This document shows positions 1-11,361 of a DNA stretch of 64,000 nt, one piece after another. A program made the translations under genes and the position numbers. The notes beneath the pieces were generated by a model. That model saw only the letters and a program-made list of their open reading frames with translations, made no database searches and was not told the DNA's origin. This DNA comes from Coniochaeta sp. PMI_546 (taxonomy: Eukaryota > Ascomycota > Sordariomycetes > Coniochaetales > Coniochaetaceae): contig MU271149.1 of assembly GCA_021432605.1 (NCBI GenBank), positions 2,046,001-2,110,000 of the forward strand, written 5' to 3'. Numbering within the stretch: the first letter of the stretch is position 1; each line of letters starts with the position of its first letter.

Positions 1-247
1 AGTCACCTCGAGTTTTGCGCCGACAACCTTGTCGACATTGAATGGGTTGGGATTGGGGAAAGTGCAAATAAGAGTGGGCCCTCCGCTACGGGAGGGAGAA
101 GGTACTACCTTAGTGTACACCGTCCGTGGGGTGTCTGGCGCTTGGCCAAACGCCGAAGAAAAGAAAATTAGTCAGAAAGGTCCAGATGGCTTACTATGAT
201 ATGAGACTTACGGAATTTTGCGGATGAGTCGAGTTGTAAATGGCCAT
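1..247 (-). CDS. 5' end of an unidentified gene, cut by the window edge
   Basis: A candidate gene enters from the left edge on the minus strand. An ATG at 247-245 opens a 12-codon first exon (MAIYNSTHPQNS) ending at 212, followed by a good donor (GTAAGT from 211). Below position about 145 the minus strand has a continuous open frame with convincing composition, including GGPTLICTFPNPNPFNVDKV, and it runs off the window at position 1. The acceptor is uncertain. One at 109 (AAG before GTAGTACC) keeps the frame in phase 0. Acceptors nearer 145 would lengthen the exon but do not fit the phase of exon 1. I do not recognise the family and infer no function. Its ATG lies only 86 bp from the divergent kynurenine 3-monooxygenase start, so the two would share a very short promoter. 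Confidence 0.4.
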
Positions 248-333
248 CCACTACCTAGGCATGTTTAACATGAGGTGATAATCTAGAAGACCACACGCTT
301 CTTGCGCCCAACACGGCTCCTTGTCAACCAACC

Positions 334-2094
334 ATGGCCGAAACCTCGAAGGCTCAAAAGGTCATCGTTGTCGGTGCCGGCCCCGTCGGATCCCTAGCGG
401 CTCTTTATGCAGCCCAAAGAGGATATGATGTCGAGGTATATGAGTTGAGGAACGGTCAGTCATCATCGCGCTCACTTGTTCTTGGGTCTTGGGACGGGAT
501 TTGACAAGAATGTTTCAACTTCTCAGACCTTCGGGATCCTTCAACCACTCCACTCAACTTTACCAAGTCTATCAACTTGGCCCTCTCTGAGCGAGGCATC
601 AACGCTATGCGCAATGCTGGCGACCCGACATTGCTGAACCACGTCATGACCGCTACCATTCCCATGAGAGGTAGAATGATTCACGGCAAGCGTGCAAACG
701 GCGACTTCTTTGAGCAACCCCAAGACTATGACATACACGGCCGAGTATGTATAAGTGCAGAGGCCCCCTGAACAGCTCGCCGTCTGAATACTCACTTTCT
801 TACCCTTGCTTCCTAATTTCAGACCATATACGCTGTCGACCGTGGCGGGCTGAACAAGCGACTACTGGACGTCCTCGAAAGAATGCCAAATGTGACCCTC
901 TATTTCAACCACAAGCTCTCGGGAGCTGACTTTCGCAAAGGCAGAGCCTGGTTTGAAGTCCAGGGCAGGGAGAACCGTACAACAGCCACTGACCGTGCCA
1001 AGGAGATTGAGGTAGGGTTCGACCTCATGATCGGCGCTGATGGTGCACATTCGGCCGTTAGATATCACATGATGAAGTTCGTTCGCATGGACTACCAGCA
1101 AGAGTACATTGATACCCTCTGGTGCGAGTTCCAGATCCCGCCCAACGAGGACGTACTGTCCGGGCAACTCACGTCGCGCTTCAGGATATCTCCCAATCAC
1201 CTCCATATCTGGCCAGGAAAGGACTTCATGTTCATTGCAATTCCTAGTGATGTGAGTCCACAAGTCTCCAAATACAAAGTTTGAAGGGCCCTTAGGCGCT
1301 AGGTTACTGATATCACATAACCTGGATAGGATGGCTCTTTCACCTGCACTCTCTTCGCGCCGAGTATGGTTTTCGAAAGGCTTGAGGTTACTCCTGAACA
1401 AGTACCAGCATTCTTTGATCACCACTTCCCAGGCGTCACGCGCCTTATTGATCCACCTGAGCTGATTTCGCAATTCCGACAAAACCCTCATCTTCCGCTC
1501 ATCAGCGTCAAATGCCGGCCCTATCACTACGGGAGTTCGGCAGTCATCCTTGGAGATGCGGCCCATGCCATGGTGCCCTTTTACGGCCAAGGGATGAACG
1601 CGGGTTTAGAAGACGTCCGAATTCTCTTCGACATTTTGGACAAATACGAGCGTATAGACGAGGTAGAAGTCGGCAGCGTCTCAGTGCTACCAGCCGGCCG
1701 GCGAAAGTGCGCGTTAGCAGAGTACTCAGCTGTCCGGGTGGCTGATGCTCACGCCATAAACGATCTTGCATTACAGAACTATGTCGAAATGCGTGCTTCA
1801 GTCCTGTCACCTCTTTACCGCCTCAGGAAGTACCTCGAGGAATCCATATCCGTACACCTCCCAGGTCTCGGCTGGCAGACAAGATATGCCAGGATCTCCT
1901 TTGGCAACGAACGGTACTCAGAGGTTGTGGCCAGAACCGACCATCAAGGGAGGATGTTGGTTCGCGGCTTCATGGGAGTCGTGGCGCTTCCCCTTGTTTT
2001 CGGCGGTGCCTTGTTGTATACTAAGTATCGGAAGGCTGCCCAAATCGATTTACGGGACCTGCTGCGTTGGTTGGGCCGTTTGATTGGCAAGTAA
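334..2094 (+). CDS. BNA4: Kynurenine 3-monooxygenase (BNA4/KMO)
   Basis: This FAD-dependent aromatic hydroxylase converts L-kynurenine to 3-hydroxykynurenine with NADPH and O2, in the kynurenine route from tryptophan to NAD+. It is normally anchored in the mitochondrial outer membrane. Proposed exons are 334-454, 527-744, 823-1251 and 1330-2094, all with GT/AG borders and consistent phase, giving 510 residues, the usual family length. The N-terminal Rossmann motif GAGPVG is at residues 14-19. The KMO signature [13 protein letters not shown] follows soon after the first splice. The middle FAD motif ([14 protein letters not shown]) is near 180-193, and [18 protein letters not shown] is near 330. 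The C-terminus has a hydrophobic stretch ([15 protein letters not shown]) followed by basic residues, fitting the known membrane anchor. The start is the first ATG and directly precedes the FAD motif. No cluster of other NAD synthesis genes is seen nearby. Confidence 0.95.
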
Positions 2095-2679
2095 CCTTCC
2101 GCAACGTGTGTGGCTATTGCACAAGTTCATTGGCGAACGGTTCGAACTTCAAGGACTGGTGGCCGTTCATGTGTTGTAGGTAGTGGTACATTGACTCGTG
2201 ATTTCTTCAACATAGAGACCTCATACCTGGCACAGTACACACAGTAACTAGACAAACGGTCAAGTCATGCCAGGGCGAGATAGATGACTCACATATCAGT
2301 GACTGGAGAATGTGTCCCGGCAATTCTTAGCTACCGAGGATTACCTAAGGTAGGCAATTGGACTTGGACGCTGGGTGTTGAGTAATTTCCCAAGACTTGT
2401 AAGAACATATTCATCACCACGGACAGGTAAGCAGCAACGCCACAACGATAAGACACGCACGAACTCTAGTAGGGTTATCGGATCGAGAATTGCTGCTCGT
2501 GTATTATACGACCGCCCGTTGACGGAACGCAGCAGAATATCAAATTCTGTTGCTCCGGGGTCGAGAAAAGCCGGAAGGGGTATTCTTCATTACAAACATC
2601 GAATACAAACGCACCTAAAGTAGATATATCCGACCAGTCCTCTCCGCGCTGCCAAAGCCCTTGTGACTCGCCCAAGGTA
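2095..2679. other. Intergenic region between convergent genes
   Basis: The 3' ends of the kynurenine 3-monooxygenase gene (+) and the rhodopsin-like gene (-) face each other here. I see no credible coding frame. A short TACCTAAGGTAGG motif of the kind scattered through this genome's gaps is at about 2,343-2,355. Confidence 0.7.
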
Positions 2680-4100
2680 TCACGCGGGCATATGTCCTAA
2701 CTCGTACTCCACGCTTTCCCCGTCCTTACGGTCCTGGTATTCAACCACGATCTCGTTCCTGCGAACAATCTTTCCTGGGGAAGCTCTGCCCTCCAAGATG
2801 CTCTTCTCGCTTCCGTCATCAAGCTTGTTGGTCGAAGTAATGTGACTCCGCCGACCGGCTGTGACGACAACTGAGTTTTGGCCTCTAACTCTTGAACGTT
2901 TCGACGCGGTATTGTTGTCATTCTGTTCTGAGACGTAGTAATTCCGATACGAAGTCTTGACATCGCGGATCAGGACACGAAGAATCGGTACACTAGCGGC
3001 AATGATTGTCACGCATGATTCCGCATTACCCCAGATAAAAAGATCAACACCGTCATCTATCAACTGTCAGCTCCCCTTCGTATCGACTCGGCAAATATCG
3101 CGCTGTCGAACTTACAAGGATCTTGGGAAAGCATGGCAGGAATCTTCGTTGTCTTGATGATTGCGGTTATGCCGGCGCTTAGCGGTCGACCTGTTAGTAC
3201 GGACTTCGCCGAGAGAACAGCAGCTAACGAGAAACATACAAGACGCCACAGCTCATAGCAAAAGCTACGCCAATCTTCTCCTGTCTCTTCATCTGCAGTC
3301 CCCAGATGAGCTTCCACGGCAGTAAGGCGAGTGAGATGTCCATAGCGGCGGAGTACGCTGTACAAATTGGGGACATTAGTATAGGGAGCCGGAGTCGTGA
3401 GACGGGGCTAACCACATACCAGCTGAGAAAATATTGTAGTGAACCAGTACGTATGGTGGCCAGCAGGTGCCGTCAATGAAGGGGTTCCACGACTTTTCGA
3501 TAGGGGTACACTGAACCCAAACGAATAGGGCACTCAGTCCCATGGCAATATTCATCGTGATGATAATGAACCACACCACCACCTTGAGCCATCCTTGCGT
3601 CAATCGTAGCAAGGTGAGGGCGAAACTCGTCTTAGACCATATGGCAGCGGTGAGGGAAAACGTGCCGGAAAGGTTGATAACTTTGAGCAAATCGACAATG
3701 TAGGGAAACAGTTCAGGGGGCATATCCCAGATGTGGTATCCATAGCCGAGTTTGACCGAGTATGACAGAAGAGCGGTTTCGATTGTTGAACAGACCTTTG
3801 ACATGTGTTAGTGAAGGCGGCCAACTGAGTATCGCTCAGTCCGCTTGCAATGAAGGGCGCTCAACTCACATATGCTGCAATCAGAACGCCATCGTCCCAC
3901 CAAAGTCCTCGGTGCCGCAGGAATTTGCAGTAGACACGAGCAAGGAGAAAAGCCAGAGCTAAGAAATTCATCACCCATATCGACACTACCAGACGCATGC
4001 CAGCGTTGTCATGAGGCAGAAGGGCAAGCTGTTCCGGAGTCCATGGGCTCACGGGGGGCGGGATGTCGTTCGGCACACTGTAGCTTCCATTCTCCGCCAT
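2680..4100 (-). CDS. Rhodopsin-like / SAT4-family integral membrane protein
   Basis: This is a fungal seven-helix membrane protein of the SAT4/PTH11-like 'rhodopsin domain' family. Members are plasma-membrane proteins thought to act in sensing; the substrate or ligand is unknown. Proposed exons (minus strand) are 4100-3870, 3795-3420, 3357-3240, 3177-3116 and 3056-2680. All have GT/AG borders and phases agree, giving 387 residues. Family marks visible in order are GLWWDDGVLIAAY after the first two helices, LGYGYHIWDMPPE, CTPIEKSWNPFIDGTCW before a helix, then FSAAYSAAMDISLALLPWKL, KIGVAFAMSCGVFAGITAII and YDGVDLFIWGNAESCVTIIA. The C-terminal cytoplasmic tail is polar and charged. An in-frame GTG extends upstream, but the ATG at 4100 fits family N-termini. 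Frame and splice choices were guided by family matches, so exact exon borders for the two shortest exons are the least certain part. Confidence 0.88.
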
Positions 4101-7100
4101 GTTGATATTCGCCGTCGTTACGCACAGCAACAGACAGGCCGGCACCAGGGGTCAAATCCAGTCACAAGTCAGAAAATATACAACCAGACAAATGACACCA
4201 TCGATCCCAGAGGCCGGATCTTGTTCTCATGTACGAAGGAACCGAAAAAGCAAACGAGGTGGGTCTCCGGAGGCCATCTTATATCTGCGTCGATCCATCT
4301 GGCAAGAAAAGCTTGAGAGGCGGGCTGCGGTCAAGCCGTTGTTGCAGCAGCTGTGTGGACGGCAGACGGGCAAGCAGGTACTCAAAAATCGGTAGGCCCT
4401 CCCACGGAATGCACAGGTGGGCGCATTGCATGACTCCCTAGTGCTCGATTCTGTTTCGCTTCTCGTGAGTTGTAGACCCTGACGCACACCTGCTCGTAGT
4501 GACAATCCTTGCCTGGGCCAGTTCGTTGCATGCAGCCGGTGAGGAAAAGCGGGAGAAGTCGAAAGGGCTAGGATCCCTGACGAGGTCAAGGCACGGTCGC
4601 GGAAGGCCTGGCAACTCAGGCAAGACACCCCGGCATGCACCCCGCAAAGAATCGATGTTTGGGATGGCTGAATGCACTTGATACAACAATGCACCCATGT
4701 CTAATTGCGTCCGTGCCAGAGGCGTCGAATAGGAAGTCTTGGCAAACGAACGGACGCCACCCCCGGCTTCAATCCGGTGTAGCTGTTTTCTAGACCAGGC
4801 CCGTGAAAATAAGCTTATTGCCCCAAGAGGAGTGGGCTTGCAAAATCGTCGCCAAAAGGCCGGGATGAGGATCTCGGTTGCCGAGCTGCTTCTCCTTGTC
4901 TCACCTGACCGTGACGTCGTTGTCTGGAACCAAAATGGATAAAATGCGGCGGTTTCGCTGCCATGGAGGGACCAGTCGTACTGTAGGAACTGATCTCCCT
5001 CGCTTCCTTTTCCATGTCTGAGGAGCAAGCTCGCTTGCTAAACCCAGATGTCCTGTTTGTCGCCTTCCACGTCTGCATCTTGCTTGCATTGTGGAGGAGT
5101 CGAGACTGAATCCGTTGGTTTGTGATCAAGCGCAGACTCGTACACCCGCTCCTCTAAAGAATCCAGCATTGTCATCAGTCTCCAACTATGTAAATGCCAT
5201 CGGTCAAGCCAGGTCTCACTATGCAGAACTAACGGAAGCACAGATGATGATCAGATCATCAGTACAGTACAAATCAGGTAGTGGCGCTCTTCACCGCGCT
5301 CCAGACATGCCAGTATCAAGCAAGGTCTTCTCCGGTAAGCTTAGTGTCTTACCCTAATGACTGGACTACCCTTATATCCAAAAACTTGAACCGCATCGAG
5401 GATGATCGGGTGGACAAAACGACCCACGAAGGGGTCAATGCGGACACGGCACGTAGTGAGTGAAAGCCAAGAATGTCGAGCGTCGGGGGCCACACAATGA
5501 TTCGTGCATTTACAAGCGCATTGACCGGCTGCATAACGAACTGGCGGTTCGCAATTCCGCTAAACCGGTCTTCCGCTGGTGTGAGACGAACCACGACGGG
5601 AAACCACGATCCAGTAAAGACCTTTCTAGGTGCTGACGCCGAAGTCATCGTGCGTTTCCGTACAAGAGGAAGAAGGAGGGGATTATCTGAACGACTTGAC
5701 GTACTTTCAACTCGAAGTGGCTGTAGTCAGCTGCGTCCCATCGCTGTTCGGCAGGTTGGTCAAGTCTACAGAACTGCTGATTCAATGTGGTCGTGGACTA
5801 AACTGTGGACATGTGAGCCATTTGGGTGATCGAAGGGTAAGGTACCTTAGGATATCGCTTACGGCGGCCAGACCATGGCTGAGGATTGCTAGGGTAAGGT
5901 AGGCACTACCTCAGGACACCCGGATCATTTTGCTGAGTATTTCCGTCCTATTTCGACGGACTTGCTCTTCACGCTGACTTCTGCCCCAAGTGGACAAGTT
6001 TGCTGGAGTCCTTCAACGTTGGCATAGAAGAAGAGTCCTTGCTTCCAGAAGGCCCTAGTTGATACTGATTGAGTACACGAAGGACAGTAAGGGCCAACAT
6101 TGCGGATATCAATCTGTCGTACATAGCCACTCCTACCACTCCATGTTCCACCTGATGGGTCAACCCAGTGAGTGAGTATTGCGACTACCCCAGTACAACT
6201 ATATGGTCTTGATCGACGGCTACAGCACGCTGATCCTTCATACTTCCCGTGTCAGTGATAGACATATTCAGACTACCTAAATTCCTGTTAAGAAACCAAG
6301 CCTTGTAATTGGAAACACGAAGGCATATCCAGCAACAAGCACGGACCCAAAGATCTCGGAGCTACGAAACCTGGCTCTTCGCGGCGTGCCAAGGTCCTAT
6401 GACTAAAAATACAGACGCGCAGCATAGTATCGATTGACTGAACTGGTCTCACAGTCTGGGACCTCTCCTTGCGCAGGACCGCTCTCAGTTCTGACCCCAA
6501 CACGCAAGGGAATCCCGGTCATACTAGTGATCTCAAGGAAACACTAATCTACAGGCCGCAGCCACTGTCCGATATCCCTGTGATGTGAGAGTCCTCCATG
6601 GCCAGCGACTCCTGGAGCAGGTCTATGAGTCTTGACCGGTCTGTTGTCAATATCTCTCACGCGAAGCCCCTAGGTAGCGGCGCCGCTCAATGGGCTTCGT
6701 ATCCTTTATGAGCGCTACTGAATGCTGGAGAACACCCGCAATGAAGATATTGGGCCCGGTGAAGTGGCACGAAGTAGACTCCATGCTCTACGATTCACGC
6801 CTGCCGGCGACAATCAGTGGTATAGATCACTTGTGCAAGAAAGAAAGGGAAAGAAGGAAGAAAGGAAGAGATAGATCGAGATCCGTCCTGTCAACATCTG
6901 GGGACGGCCCCTGGAATTCTTCACCGATGCGCTCGGGGAGCATTCCCAGCTTGGGGCTAATGCGAGTGGCGTAACTGCGACCAGTGGCGCCCGCGCCGGC
7001 ACAGGATATTGGAACCGGTATTAGTCTGCTTTTTATATTGCAAATCCCTACACTACGCTGGGAACGCAGGACGCTCAAATTCACTATTATGCCTGATACA

Positions 7101-7282
7101 GCCGAGTCGGAAAGCGGGTGCTGCGAAGGAGTTCAAAGACCCCTGGTATGTCTGAAGACTAAAGTGCAGTCTATATCATGTGCTTCAACGTAGAAAGACT
7201 TGGAATGGACTGACCTCTTCTGGAGTTCGGCAAGAGGCAAAGTGTTCATAGTTAGCCTCTATACATTGAATTGCTTTGGTTA
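4101..7282. other. Long intergenic region, no supported gene
   Basis: There are 3.2 kb with no frame that resembles a protein family or has convincing composition. The longest frame (about 196 codons, minus strand, ending near 4,438) is compositionally random and rich in Arg/Ser. Short TAAGGTA/TACCTTA-type motifs occur at about 5,840-5,851 and 5,889-5,903. A purine-rich tract (AGAAAGGGAAAGAAGGAAGA type) lies at 6,840-6,875. The region would hold the promoter of the rhodopsin-like gene at its left end. An unrecognised small or non-coding gene cannot be excluded. Confidence 0.6.
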
Positions 7283-9019
7283 CTATTTCCTGCTATCGCT
7301 TGACCCAATGGTATACCCACGTGCCACACCACGTCGGCCTTCTTCTATCGTGGTGTTCTTTTCCGTACTGCTAAAGTCACTGCCAAGCCCCTGCCATGTC
7401 CTCTGCGACCTCAGATACTCAGCTCCTGGGCTGATGACTCCATTGACGGTCGCCAGTTCGGCCTTGGATCTTAGCGATAGCGCAGCCGACTTTACCTCGG
7501 ATTCCCGACCAAGGGTATCCTCTGCCTGCTTACGCACACGCCTAGTGACGCGCATTGGCCGGCTATGGCTTATCAGCCTGCCGGTACGCAGGTCGAATTC
7601 GGGCGGCGCAGACTCTTCCTCGTCCGTATTGTCAGCTTCTTCGGCTCTGGCAGCGATGACCCCATCAGCCGTGGCTACAGATGCCTCCTCTTCGGCTGAC
7701 CCAAAGTCTTGAACACCTTCGATGCCGCCCCACCACTCCCCGCTCCATGTCCTCTTGTCGTCGCCAGCAAGAGCCACATCAAGCTCAAAGGGGGTGATGA
7801 CGGGCTTGTAGAATCCGGCATCATCCTCCACGAGTGAACTTTCCCAGCACCCAACCACGACCCATCCGTCCACCTCGGCAAAATTGGCCAGTTTGGCCGG
7901 ATTGAGTTTGCCTACCACAATAGTGTAGCTCTTCTTCCCGGCTGCGGCAATCTGCTTGCGGATACTGTCCACCGAGGAGAGGTAGTTGGAGACGGAGAGC
8001 GTATTGACCAATATTCCGATGATGCCCGCTGTCGCTACGGAGAGCAGACGAGCATAGCGGCGGCCCAGCAGACGGCGGGCCGTCATTGCTGAAGAGATAG
8101 TGGTTGCAGGTGAAGTTTTGTCGGAGCTCGCACTTGTTGGCAGGATATGGAGGGTCTGAACCCTTGAAGACAAGACAAGGAGAAGGGAGGTCGGCGGCGT
8201 GGATATATGGAACACTGAGTAACTACGCAGTTCCGCATCGTCAGGTAGAGCACTCTCGTCTGGGGCCAAAATGGTACGGTTAGGTATTTGCCCTGTAGGG
8301 TTGTGGTTGATGGTAGTCGAGAGCAGTTCGCCGTAACCACGCCCACGAAGCTTGGAGGCTAGTGAAGCGACATAGTTCTGGTATGTAACATCTGCCATGA
8401 GTATCACCTTGCTCTGCTTGTCCTGGAAGTCCGACTCAAATGCTTCCAGAGCAAGGTTCTCATCCAATGGGTGCTTCGTAAAGACATGGATAACGGGGAG
8501 CCGCGAGGTTGGGGATAGACACGAACGACCATAATGGACTACGACATCAGCATCGACATGCTCTGCCGCAATCTCATCGACGCAGCAGGAGCTGTAAGAA
8601 GTGTCTGCCAATATGTATATACGCTCAGACTGATGGGCCTCGCTGTCGGTGGACGAGCCTCGAGGTGATGCTTGGATTTGGTTCAAGTGATGTGCCACTG
8701 GTCCTGATTGTGGTGGTGCTGGCTGGTCCTCGTCACCGCTCAAGCCGCGTATAGTTCCCAGCTCTGACTTCAGAGCCTCGGCTACCCACGGAGCATCGCC
8801 GAGCATGGAGTCTGGGAACTGCAGCGCTATCCTCCTCCGCTTGCCAGCGCGGATTCGACGTGCGGTCGAGGTAATTTCGTAAATCTCTCGCAACTCATCG
8901 TCGGACCTCTTGTGAACCAGGGACTCGTTGAGTCCAGGCGCTACGTCTGGATCGACATGCTCAAAGAGATGCTCGGTGGGAGTCGAGAGAGCTGGGGCTG
9001 CAATCAGGTTCATGGCCAT
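7283..9019 (-). CDS. DPH2: Diphthamide biosynthesis protein 2 (Dph2)
   Basis: Dph2 is the partner of Dph1 in the iron-sulfur heterodimer. The complex transfers a 3-amino-3-carboxypropyl group from S-adenosylmethionine to a histidine of translation elongation factor 2, the first step of diphthamide synthesis in the cytosol. The gene is intronless and encodes 578 residues. Visible family segments are [20 protein letters not shown] near the N-terminus, [20 protein letters not shown] and [11 protein letters not shown] (conserved cysteine region), [11 protein letters not shown], and towards the C-terminus [20 protein letters not shown] with VVGCWESSL and [15 protein letters not shown]. The ATG at 9019 is the first in frame; the longer open frame upstream begins only with GTG. 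The C-terminal part contains an acidic and Arg-rich low-complexity extension, as in other fungal homologues. The neighbouring phosphatase gene lies upstream in the same orientation. Confidence 0.93.
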   Translation of the reverse strand: MAMNLIAAPALSTPTEHLFEHVDPDVAPGLNESLVHKRSDDELREIYEITSTARRIRAGKRRRIALQFPDSMLGDAPWVAEALKSELGTIRGLSGDEDQPAPPQSGPVAHHLNQIQASPRGSSTDSEAHQSERIYILADTSYSSCCVDEIAAEHVDADVVVHYGRSCLSPTSRLPVIHVFTKHPLDENLALEAFESDFQDKQSKVILMADVTYQNYVASLASKLRGRGYGELLSTTINHNPTGQIPNRTILAPDESALPDDAELRSYSVFHISTPPTSLLLVLSSRVQTLHILPTSASSDKTSPATTISSAMTARRLLGRRYARLLSVATAGIIGILVNTLSVSNYLSSVDSIRKQIAAAGKKSYTIVVGKLNPAKLANFAEVDGWVVVGCWESSLVEDDAGFYKPVITPFELDVALAGDDKRTWSGEWWGGIEGVQDFGSAEEEASVATADGVIAARAEEADNTDEEESAPPEFDLRTGRLISHSRPMRVTRRVRKQAEDTLGRESEVKSAALSLRSKAELATVNGVISPGAEYLRSQRTWQGLGSDFSSTEKNTTIEEGRRGVARGYTIGSSDSRK

Positions 9020-9395
9020 TCTAGACAGATCCAAGTCGCGGATGTTGTTGCTGGATGGAAAAATTTCCGGGTCCGGGCGGGGGCGGGGTTCTAGGCGGCC
9101 GGAGAACTCTCCGGACCGCTTACATAAACACACTTATTACAAACGAGCTCCACAAGCCACAGGAACATTTACGACGCCATCGACAATGTTAAGCGAGGGA
9201 GACCTAATCTTCGGAAATAAGGCAGCCAAGGTAGAAGAAGCCTTGTCATGTGCAAGCGTTCAGCTTGGTCTCTAGTATTGGGGATGATATGTACAAAGTC
9301 TATTTTGTCCGTTGGACAAGGCATCCCGATAGTGAGGTGCCCACACAGTAGGTAGCAGGTGAGGGTATGAATGCGTACTCCCGTCATCATCTTGT
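9020..9395. other. Intergenic region, DPH2 promoter side
   Basis: This gap separates the 3' end of the phosphatase gene from the start of DPH2, both on the minus strand. A GC-rich tract (GGGCGGGGGCGGGG) lies about 70 bp upstream of the DPH2 start, near 9,077-9,090. No coding frame is supported. Confidence 0.6.
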
Positions 9396-10844
9396 TCACA
9401 ATCCCGTGAGCCTCGAAGTGTGACCATTATATCGCAAAGGCTTGGAGTCGACCGCCCTCTTTCCCACGACTGTCCCGTTTCCAAACTTGGCGTCGCTGTA
9501 GATTGTCAAAACGTCCGTCGAGTTTTTGTAGTCGACACCACACTTCTCAGAGTAGCCTTTGAACCGATTCACGCGATCGTTCAGGTACATTGTAAAGCCC
9601 TGGCGGGAACAACTCGTGCCCGGACCGTCGCCACAATCTGGCAGCTCCTGGGGCGCATCGTTGACGAGTACACGATAGTAATCACCATCTTCATATCCAA
9701 AACTGCCCGTACAGTTGAGCCTCTCGACCGCAATATTGCTCAGGAATGGCAAAACATGCGAAGACTTCCAAGCACGGCGATGGTTGATGCGGTCTAGCGG
9801 CATCGTGTCGTTGATACTGGCTTCGCTGCCCCCAAAGTCGGAGTTGTTGAAGAGCCCCATGGCCACTAAGACTGTCGGTGGAAGCTCACGGTGTGTGAAG
9901 CTGACATACAAATCCTGGACGGCGGCATCTCCTTCGGCACTCATGAGCAGATTCGCAGTGGCATTGAACCACGGCAGGCCGATGACCCCGGCAACGTCGT
10001 TTCCGTAGCCAACATTGTAATGGTATTGGACATCAGCGGTATACTCCCAGCCCAACCAGTCGTCAGGCGAGAATAGGCCCAAGTCGCAGAAAGGAGACCT
10101 GCCGCGTATGACGGACTCGTACCCGCAGAGCTCCATCATCCCATATATGTCGTCGGAGGTGAAGTTGAACCCCGGTGCCTGGGAGTTGAGCCGGGCCATG
10201 ATGGGTTTAGTGAACTTCTCCTTGTATACGGCAGACTGTTTGCTGCCAGCCGATGATGAATATGCAGGACAGCTGTCGTAGGGAGTAAGAGTATCCGCTC
10301 CGCCCTCTTCAGATTCGTAGATGGAGAGCACATTGATGGTGTTGTCGTCCAGTTCGAAAGCACGCACGAGAGCCTTGGCTGACTCAAAGGTCCGTTCGGC
10401 CGAAGACGCCCATACTCGCTTGGGGGCCCTGAAGCCTGGATAACGGAACGACAAGCTGACACCAAGCTGCGTAGCTTCCATTTTTCCGACACGCGTGAGC
10501 AACTCCTCCTCTGCTGCCGTAACCGGCGGCACCCACGTCGCCAGAAAACTCAGTGACGGGATTCTGGACCAGTCTATGCTGGTGCGATTCTCCCATTTCT
10601 TGATGAAGGGCTCAAGGTACTCCTCGTAATCGAAGTCATTTGCGTAGATGGCAGCGTGCCGTACCAAATATGCAGCCCGGACCGGTGTGCAGCCTTGCGG
10701 TGGGTTAGGGTCTGTGGGCGGATCCTGGGGCTCGAAGTACGGGGACACGCCTCCGAGATGCTCTAAGGGATCGAAGTTGTAGGTAGAGTAAAGGGATGCC
10801 GCCGATGATAACGGGATGAGACCCAGTACGGTCGGGAGAAACAT
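9396..10844 (-). CDS. Secreted histidine acid phosphatase-family protein
   Basis: The protein belongs to the histidine acid phosphatase branch of the phosphoglycerate-mutase-like fold, whose members release phosphate from organic phosphoesters outside the cell. It is 482 residues, intronless, and starts with a likely signal peptide (MFLPTVLGLIPLSSAAS). The phosphohistidine motif appears as LVRHAAIYANDFDYEEY near residue 61: the catalytic Arg-His is present, but the usual RHGxRxP pattern is replaced by RHAAIYA. Further family marks are VWASSAERTFESA (phosphate-binding Arg) and SFTHRELPP, the equivalent of the C-terminal His-Asp/Glu proton donor motif. Several N-glycosylation sequons (NRT, NFT, NAT, NCT, NST) fit secretion. 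The exact substrate (phytate, other inositol phosphates, or none) cannot be told. Chosen ATG is the only one preceding the signal peptide. Confidence 0.87.
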   Translation of the reverse strand: MFLPTVLGLIPLSSAASLYSTYNFDPLEHLGGVSPYFEPQDPPTDPNPPQGCTPVRAAYLVRHAAIYANDFDYEEYLEPFIKKWENRTSIDWSRIPSLSFLATWVPPVTAAEEELLTRVGKMEATQLGVSLSFRYPGFRAPKRVWASSAERTFESAKALVRAFELDDNTINVLSIYESEEGGADTLTPYDSCPAYSSSAGSKQSAVYKEKFTKPIMARLNSQAPGFNFTSDDIYGMMELCGYESVIRGRSPFCDLGLFSPDDWLGWEYTADVQYHYNVGYGNDVAGVIGLPWFNATANLLMSAEGDAAVQDLYVSFTHRELPPTVLVAMGLFNNSDFGGSEASINDTMPLDRINHRRAWKSSHVLPFLSNIAVERLNCTGSFGYEDGDYYRVLVNDAPQELPDCGDGPGTSCSRQGFTMYLNDRVNRFKGYSEKCGVDYKNSTDVLTIYSDAKFGNGTVVGKRAVDSKPLRYNGHTSRLTGL

Positions 10845-11355
10845 CTAGATAGTAAGATGTGAACTTTCCGAGCTACAATGCCACAAGCCTGCGGAGGTGA
10901 GGTAGTGATATGCAGCAGTGTGGAAGGACAAGGACAAAGTGGCAACTAACGTATGGAAGTACTCAGAAAGGGCAAAGTTGACGACCCGATATCAACATTT
11001 GGAGTGAGGTCAGACATACACGACTGTGGTATGTTTTGAAGATGCAATGAAATACAAAAGAAGACGTTCACAGAGCTTGGAAAGAGACAAGTTGCGGAAC
11101 CGGGAAGTCCAGGTAGAGACCGATGCATGCTGGCGTCATAGGCTCTAAATCAGTGCTTAATGGAAGTTTTAAGGTTGCTCGTACCCCACAGCCGTTGCGG
11201 TTCCTGCGTTTGATCAGGGGTTACCAACAAGTGTAGTGGCTACACAGGACACTAAGGTAGGTACCTAAGTGTATGCAGTATGCGTGTACGATGACCACAG
11301 TAACCTCATATACCAGAGGTAAGGTACGGCGGAGTGATGTATGCGTGCATGTGTA

Positions 11356-11361
11356 CACGTG
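11356..11361. promoter_or_regulatory. CACGTG box upstream of the phosphatase gene
   Basis: A palindromic CACGTG lies about 510 bp upstream of the acid phosphatase start. The bHLH regulators of phosphate starvation (Pho4 in yeast, NUC-1 in Neurospora) bind this core, so a role in phosphate control is possible. The hexamer also occurs by chance elsewhere in this window, including inside genes, so support is weak. Confidence 0.25.

Noticed and set aside
2130-2160. tRNA-like B box (GGTTCGAAC)
   Set aside because: No matching A box or cloverleaf could be built around it. A similar string near 12,101 also fails.
4438-5028. A 196-codon minus-strand frame in the large gap
   Set aside because: Composition is random-looking (Arg/Ser/Thr-rich), there is no family resemblance, and overlapping frames on the other strand are equally open.
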